Source of the DNA: Solirubrobacterales bacterium
GTDB lineage: Bacteria > Actinomycetota > Thermoleophilia > Solirubrobacterales > Solirubrobacteraceae
DNA length: 8,973 nt
Reading direction: 5' to 3'
NCBI GenBank assembly: GCA_017354065.1
Contig: JAFMRN010000083.1
Span: 1 to 8,973 of the forward strand
In this document: positions 5,760 through 8,973 of the stretch, in pieces
Layout: each line of letters starts with the position of its first letter
Numbering within the stretch: position 1 is the stretch's first letter
Program-made: the position numbers and the translations under genes
The notes under the pieces: generated by a model
The model's input: the letters and a program-made list of their open reading frames with translations, nothing else
What the model was told of the DNA's origin: nothing
The model's database searches: none

Positions 5760-5814
5760 TGTAACCCCCAGCCGGTGACAGGCCTGTGACCCAGCGTGTC
5801 ACCGTCGTGCAACC
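5760..5814. promoter_or_regulatory. Array of phased TGTNACC-like direct repeats, probable response-regulator operator
   Basis: The 84-bp gap between the divergent lipoprotein and response regulator genes contains TGTAACC (5760), GGTGACA (5774), TGTGACC (5785), TGTCACC (5797) and TGCAACC (5808), all in the same direction. The last four start 11, 12 and 11 bp apart, close to one helical turn, and the first is 14 bp from the second. OmpR/PhoB-type regulators bind tandem direct repeats with about 11-bp spacing, so this is likely the binding array of the adjacent regulator. A near-perfect 18-bp palindrome (5774-5791, one mismatched pair) is embedded in it. The proximal repeat lies 9 bp from the lipoprotein start codon. 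Confidence 0.55.
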
Positions 5815-5835
5815 TTTCTGGGTGATGCTTGGCGT

Positions 5836-6489
5836 ATGCGTGTGCTGGTAGCCGAAGATCACCAACGTCTCGCCGACGCGGTCGCCGAGGGGCTGCGGCG
5901 CGAGGGGATGGCCGTCGATGTGGCGCTCGACGGTAACGTCGCGTTGCGCCAGGTCGCGGTCAACGCCTACGACGTGGTGGTACTCGACCGCGACCTCCCG
6001 GGCGTGCACGGCGATCAGATCTGCCGCCGGCTTGTGGACGATCACAGCCCCGCGCGGGTGTTGATGCTGACCGCGGCCGCAGGCGTCGCCGCCCGGGTCG
6101 AGGGTCTTGAGCTGGGTGCCGATGACTACCTGCCAAAGCCGTTCGAGTTCGTTGAGCTGGTCGCTCGCGTGCGGGCCCTCGGCCGCCGTGTCGCGCCGCC
6201 GCTGCCGCCGCGCTACACGCGGGGTGATCTGGTGCTCGACCCCGCTCGCCGCGTCGCGTTCCGTGGGGACCGGAGCCTGAACCTGCGGCCCAAGGAGTTC
6301 GCGGTGCTCGAGCACCTGCTGTCCGTCAACGGCCGCGTGGTGTCGGCGGAAGAGCTCCTGGCCCATGTCTGGGATGAGGCCGCGAACCCGTTTACCTCGA
6401 CCGTGAAGACGACCGTCGCGCGGTTGCGCGCGCAGCTCGGGGAGCCGCCGCTGATCGAGACCGTGCGTGACGGGGGCTACCGGATATGA
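5836..6489 (+). CDS. OmpR/PhoB-family two-component response regulator
   Basis: A 217-residue DNA-binding response regulator. The receiver domain (1-110) has the acidic pair E7-D8, phospho-acceptor D51 in V-V-V-L-D-R-D-L-P-G, T79 in M-L-T-A, and K101 in L-P-K-P-F. The C-terminal winged helix (about 128-217) shows LNLRPKEFAVLEHLL, a VVSAEELLAHVW helix and the recognition segment TVKTTVARLRAQLG, ending IETVRDGGYRI, the classic end of this family. ATG at 5836 gives the standard MRVLVAEDH start; no strong Shine-Dalgarno precedes it. Its TGA overlaps the ATG of the kinase gene (ATGA at 6486-6489), so the two are co-translated. A phased repeat array directly upstream suggests autoregulation and control of the divergent lipoprotein. 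Confidence 0.95.
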   Translation: MRVLVAEDHQRLADAVAEGLRREGMAVDVALDGNVALRQVAVNAYDVVVLDRDLPGVHGDQICRRLVDDHSPARVLMLTAAAGVAARVEGLELGADDYLPKPFEFVELVARVRALGRRVAPPLPPRYTRGDLVLDPARRVAFRGDRSLNLRPKEFAVLEHLLSVNGRVVSAEELLAHVWDEAANPFTSTVKTTVARLRAQLGEPPLIETVRDGGYRI

Positions 6490-7403
6490 GCCGGGTTGCC
6501 TCCCTGCGGCGCCGGCTCGCGCTTTTGTATGCGGCGGGTTTCCTAGCTGTGGGACTGGTGCTGATCGGCGTGGTTGCGGCACTGAAGCCGTGGAAGAGCA
6601 TCCGCACCGCCGTGGACCCGGCGCGGTATGGGGCACCGGCCGTGGAGGTCAGCTCGAATCCGTTCAGGCGTGCCGTCGGCTTCGGCGTGCTCGGCGGGGG
6701 GTTGCTGGTCGTGGTGGTGGCCCTGCCGGGCGCCTGGGTGCTGGCCGGCCGGGCCGTCCGCCCGGTCCGCAGCGCCTTTGACTCGCAGGGGCGCTTCATC
6801 GCCAACGCCGCGCACGAGCTGCGCACGCCGCTGACGGCCGAGCGCACGGTTCTGCAGGTGGCCCTGTCTGATCCCAACGCGTCAGTCGAGTCGTTGCGTG
6901 CGGCTTGTGAGCAGGTGCTGGACAGCGGCCGTGACCAGCAGCGGCTACTTGAGGCGTTGCTGATATTGGCCAGCGCCGAGCGGGGGCTGGAGCGTGTCCA
7001 GCCTGTCGACGTGAGCGAGCTCTCCGGGGCTGAGGGCGAGCAGCTGGTGGTGGACGGTGACCCGATCCTGCTGGGTGTGCTGGTCGCCAACCTGCTGGAC
7101 AACGCCCGGGAGCACAACGTTGCCGGCGGCTGGGTGCAGGTGGTCACGACCCGTGGTGAGCTGGAGGTGTCCAACTCGGGGCCGGTGATCCCGGCTGAGA
7201 AGGTCCCGTCGCTGTTCGAGCCCTTCGAGCGGCTCGGGTCAGAGCGCGTCGGTGCCCACCACGGCCTCGGCCTGTCGATCGTGCGCGCGATAGCCCGTGC
7301 CCACGGCGGGGGTGTGCGGGCCGTCGCCCGCCCCGACGGCGGCCTGAGCGTAACGGTCAGCCTCCCGCCCGCAGCGCGAGCGTCCGGGTCAGGTCTGCGA
7401 TGA
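6486..7403 (+). CDS. Compact membrane sensor histidine kinase lacking most of the HAMP domain
   Basis: A 305-residue kinase, short for its class, partner of the upstream regulator. Membrane helix 1 is about 10-33, the external loop only about 34-62, and helix 2 about 64-88. Straight after GRAVRPVR comes the HisKA domain, with F-I-A-N-A-A-H110-E-L-R-T-P-L: almost the entire usual HAMP linker of about 50 residues is missing. The catalytic domain has the N box N-L-L-D-N206-A, a G1 box in the variant form N-S-G-P-V-I-P (Asn230 where Asp is usual) and the G2 box H-H-G-L-G-L-S-I-V (258-266). The segment between HisKA and the N box is also short. All catalytic motifs remain, so it is probably active (inference). 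The last 47 bp overlap the convergent DUF559 gene. Confidence 0.9.
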   Translation: MSRVASLRRRLALLYAAGFLAVGLVLIGVVAALKPWKSIRTAVDPARYGAPAVEVSSNPFRRAVGFGVLGGGLLVVVVALPGAWVLAGRAVRPVRSAFDSQGRFIANAAHELRTPLTAERTVLQVALSDPNASVESLRAACEQVLDSGRDQQRLLEALLILASAERGLERVQPVDVSELSGAEGEQLVVDGDPILLGVLVANLLDNAREHNVAGGWVQVVTTRGELEVSNSGPVIPAEKVPSLFEPFERLGSERVGAHHGLGLSIVRAIARAHGGGVRAVARPDGGLSVTVSLPPAARASGSGLR

Positions 7404-8271
7404 ATACGAGCGGGGTGTCCCGGAGCTCGTCCGCGGTGACGCGCACCACCTCCAGCCCGTGGGCGCGGAACACCCGGTCCTTGCGCCGGTCGCGGTTGAA
7501 GTTCTGGCGCACCAGCCCGTGCCAGGCGAAGCTGTCGACCTCCAGCACGACCCCCTGGCGGGGGAAGAAGAAGTCCGCGGTGAACCCCTCATACAGGGTG
7601 ACCTCGGTCTCCGGCTCCGGCAGCCCGGCCTGCCTGATCAGCTTCAGCGCCAGTGCGGCCGCTGCGAGCTTGGTCTGCGCGGTCGGACGCCGCCCGTCGG
7701 CCAGGGCCAGCAGCTCGGCCGCTCCGCGCCTGCCCGGTGCCGACGCCGCGGTCTCCCGGAGCTTCGTCCGGCTTGTCAGCTTGGCGGCCAGCGCCTCAGC
7801 CACCGCACGCTCCAGGTCAAGGCCGGTCAGGTCATCGGCGGCGTCCAGCAGCGCCCGCTCGAGTGTGGTCATCGGCAGTCCGTCGACGATCTTGACCTGA
7901 CTCGGTGTCAGATCGCCGTAGCGGTGCACGCGGATCCCGGGGCGAGAATGGGGACGACGTGTGCGGACGGCAACGTCGACCGGGCGCCGTGAATCGGGCG
8001 GAACTGCCTTGGCCGCGCTCAGCACGCTGAGCCCGCTGAGAACCCCGCCGGAAGCCAGCAACGCAGCCGCCTCCCGCTGCAGCGGTGTCTCCGCCAGGTG
8101 TCCGGCCGCGTAGACGCCACGGTGGAGGTTGAGCAGGCGGCCGCTTGCCAGCGCGTGTTTGACCATCTTGGGTGTCAGCCCGGCTGCGAGCAGCTGTCCG
8201 CGGCTGATCGCTCCGTGTTGGGCCGTTGCAACCTGGCTGACGCGCTCCCAGCACGTAGCTGCGGGGGCCAT
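7357..8271 (-). CDS. AbiEi-like HTH plus DUF559 (PD-(D/E)XK-fold) protein
   Basis: A 304-residue protein from ATG at 8269-8271; an upstream in-frame extension into the palindromic intergenic region reads as non-coding. Residues 10-60 form a winged-helix-like segment (ATAQHGAISRGQLLAAGL, then LLNLHRGVYAAG) seen at the start of AbiEi-type antitoxins. The middle (62-165) is the usual AbiEi-like spacer with VHRYGDL and GLPMTTLERALLDAA. The C-terminal 200-304 is DUF559, related to Vsr-type endonucleases: F-T-A-D233-F-F-F-P, V-V-L-E244-V-D246-S-F-A-W-H251, R-D-R-R-K-D-R-V-F, then G-L-E-V-V-R-V-T. The usual S-x-L-E at the start of the nuclease domain is replaced by TAQTK, so catalytic competence is uncertain. 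No AbiEii toxin is adjacent. Such solitary proteins are common in actinobacteria; their function is not established. Confidence 0.85.
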   Translation of the reverse strand: MAPAATCWERVSQVATAQHGAISRGQLLAAGLTPKMVKHALASGRLLNLHRGVYAAGHLAETPLQREAAALLASGGVLSGLSVLSAAKAVPPDSRRPVDVAVRTRRPHSRPGIRVHRYGDLTPSQVKIVDGLPMTTLERALLDAADDLTGLDLERAVAEALAAKLTSRTKLRETAASAPGRRGAAELLALADGRRPTAQTKLAAAALALKLIRQAGLPEPETEVTLYEGFTADFFFPRQGVVLEVDSFAWHGLVRQNFNRDRRKDRVFRAHGLEVVRVTADELRDTPLVFIADLTRTLALRAGG

Positions 8272-8279
8272 AAGTGGCC
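8266..8279 (-). promoter_or_regulatory. Hairpin over the start codon of the DUF559 gene
   Basis: On the minus strand GGCCA-CTTA-TGGCC folds into a perfect 5-bp GC-rich stem with a 4-nt loop; the ATG begins in the loop and runs into the 3' arm. It could restrict translation. There is no Shine-Dalgarno between this hairpin and the upstream palindromes, so translation may be weak or leaderless. Confidence 0.35.
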
Positions 8280-8308
8280 GACCCCCCAAGAGCAGCAGAG
8301 GGGTAGTG

Positions 8309-8337
8309 CAGTTGGGGCCCTCAGAGGGCCCCAACTG
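8309..8337. repeat. Perfect 13-bp hairpin with triloop
   Basis: Arms 8309-8321 and 8325-8337 pair without mismatch around CAG. This is the strongest stem in the window. It lies between the end of the acyltransferase gene and the start of the DUF559 gene, both on the minus strand, so it could terminate or attenuate read-through. No T-tract follows on either strand, so a standard intrinsic terminator is not supported. Confidence 0.6.
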
Positions 8338-8451
8338 GCCAAGGGGGCCCGCTGAGGAGGGGGTTTGGCCACTTAGGGCCCCTTCAGCGCAGGGCATGCC
8401 ACTAAGCATGCACCCGCCACCACGCCAAACCCCGGCTATGTGCCCAAACCG

Positions 8452-8973
8452 TTACGAACGGCGGCGTTTCGCCCGCATGTCAGACGCGGGCCCGCCGTGA
8501 CGGCGCACCGTGGAGGACATCAACCCGCCCTCAGCGATCGGCTCTAGCTCCGGAACCTCCGCCGCCGGTGGCGCAGAATCCTGGCGCCGGCGGGTCTCGC
8601 GTACGGCCTCCACGGCCGCGGCGGCCGCCAGCAGCTCTCCGAGGGTCTGGTCGATCCCGGCGGCCACAACCCCGAGGTCGCCCAGCGCGTCGTAATCGCC
8701 CAACAGCCCGTACTCAACGCGGCCGTCGTAGGTGATGACTGACGCGGCGAACCCGTGCTCGGCGGGCAGGAACGGCAGTCCGAACAGATCCACCACCTGG
8801 CGGCCCAGTAGCTCCAAAGGCTCCGACGGCCCCGACGCGCTCCCGACCGACAAGTTGAACAGGCGCGCGGAGAACTGCAGCCGCGCCGCCTCCGCCAGCA
8901 CGCTGAAGGGTGCGCCATCCGCCGGCGGATCGTCCACTGAGCGCAGCGCGTCGCGGACCACCCCCAACCCCCC
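8452..8973 (-). CDS. Wax ester synthase/diacylglycerol acyltransferase family, C-terminal part only
   Basis: The frame is open to the window edge, leaving about 173 C-terminal residues of a protein normally about 450-480 long. WS/DGAT enzymes join acyl-CoA to fatty alcohols or diacylglycerol to make storage lipid, peripherally at the membrane. The HHxxxDG catalytic motif lies outside the window. Visible is the family's C-terminal domain: F-N-L-S-V-G-S-A-S-G-P-S-E-P-L-E-L-L-G, corresponding to the common S-N-V-P-G-P-x-x-P-(L)-x-(L)-x-G motif but with GSASGP; then A-S-V-I-T-Y-D-G-R-V-E-Y-G-L-L-G-D, matching the S-Y-x-G-x-(L)-x-(F)-G-(L)-x-x-D end motif, and a helix ending GELLAAA. A charged tail of about 50 residues follows, ending RAKRRRS. 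The stop is TAA at 8452-8454. The divergent motif may mean a paralogue with altered specificity. Confidence 0.8.
   Translation of the reverse strand, partial: GGLGVVRDALRSVDDPPADGAPFSVLAEAARLQFSARLFNLSVGSASGPSEPLELLGRQVVDLFGLPFLPAEHGFAASVITYDGRVEYGLLGDYDALGDLGVVAAGIDQTLGELLAAAAAVEAVRETRRRQDSAPPAAEVPELEPIAEGGLMSSTVRRHGGPASDMRAKRRRS

Larger units (their letters stand above)
8266..8433. repeat. Non-coding island of nested GC-rich inverted repeats
   Basis: The 180-bp gap 8272-8451 holds no gene. It contains: a perfect 13-bp stem with a 3-nt loop (arms 8309-8321 and 8325-8337, core GGGGCCC); outer 9-bp arms TAAGTGGCC (8271-8279) and GGCCACTTA (8367-8375); 10-bp arms GGGGTTTGGC (8360-8369) and GCCAAACCCC (8424-8433); 6-bp CGCTGA (8350-8355) and TCAGCG (8384-8389); and two GCATGC copies (8394-8399, 8406-8411). 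A GCCACTTA/GCCACTAA motif occurs three times. Several arms compete, so alternative folds are possible. It resembles a REP- or MITE-like palindromic element or a structured untranslated region. No transposase or flanking target duplication is apparent. Confidence 0.55.

Noticed and set aside
5197..6636. A 479-codon open frame on the minus strand running through the response regulator region into the lipoprotein gene
   Set aside because: The upstream two thirds are antisense to the well-supported response regulator and consist of low-complexity Arg/Gln/His sequence. The real gene begins at the ATG at 5751, which gives a clean lipoprotein signal peptide.
7357..8271. A complete AbiE toxin-antitoxin or phage-defence system
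   Set aside because: Only the AbiEi-like front domain is present; the flanking genes are a kinase and an acyltransferase, with no nucleotidyltransferase toxin.
8309..8337. The 13-bp hairpin as a classical Rho-independent terminator
   Set aside because: No T-tract follows the stem on either strand, so only a structural repeat is claimed.
8272..8409. N-terminal extension of the DUF559 protein by about 46 residues
   Set aside because: The extra residues are encoded by the inverted-repeat island and are low-complexity; the family normally starts near the HTH, matching ATG at 8271.
8266..8433. CRISPR array or insertion sequence end
   Set aside because: Repeats are inverted, of different lengths and irregularly spaced; there are no unique spacers of constant size, and no transposase, Cas gene or target duplication.

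Overview
The window is about 9 kb of GC-rich, gene-dense bacterial DNA with many GTG/TTG starts, few recognisable Shine-Dalgarno sites and almost no intergenic space. The mix of families points to an actinobacterial genome, most plausibly Thermoleophilia/Solirubrobacterales: a wax-ester-synthase/DGAT-type acyltransferase, a lipoprotein with C-M-R-x-H-G-V-x-N-F-P-D-P repeats, an AbiEi-like HTH joined to DUF559, and a GltD glutamate synthase subunit. This placement is inference from family content, not a phylogeny. No rRNA, tRNA, CRISPR array, transposase or phage gene is visible.

Layout. (1) 2-1180, + strand: 3' part of gltD (glutamate synthase small subunit). (2) 1239-2153, +: a 304-residue protein with an N-terminal Cys/His zinc-knuckle-like motif and a region tentatively like the HhH-glycosylase-related alpha-glutamyl/putrescinyl thymine pyrophosphorylase clade 3 family. 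(3) 2150-2752, -: a membrane-anchored protein ending in a ComEA-type helix-hairpin-helix. (4) 2845-3303, +: an acidic protein of unknown function. (5) 4838 down to 3270, -: a probable three-gene operon, STAS domain protein, unknown acidic protein, HAD-IA phosphatase. (6) 4893-5192, +: MIP18/SufT-type Fe-S assembly factor, divergent from the STAS operon. (7) 5197-5751, -: two-repeat secreted lipoprotein, divergent from (8) 5836-7403, +: OmpR-type response regulator and a very compact sensor histidine kinase joined by an ATGA overlap. (9) 7357-8271, -: AbiEi-like HTH plus DUF559 nuclease-fold protein. (10) 8266-8433: a non-coding island of nested inverted repeats. (11) 8452-8973, -: 3' part of a WS/DGAT acyltransferase.

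How the genes work together. The clearest functional unit is the lipoprotein / response regulator / kinase locus. Its 84-bp divergent intergenic region carries helically phased TGTNACC-like direct repeats, as expected for tandem binding by an OmpR-type regulator that controls itself and the lipoprotein. The STAS-unknown-HAD operon is tightly coupled (a 7-bp gap, then a TTGA stop/start overlap). The remaining genes look like ordinary chromosomal housekeeping or accessory genes. All four convergent junctions overlap or nearly touch, with no intrinsic terminator.

I see no convincing complete new defence or biosynthetic system. The items most worth a second look are the phased operator array, the HAMP-less kinase, the zinc-knuckle glycosylase-like protein and the palindrome island.
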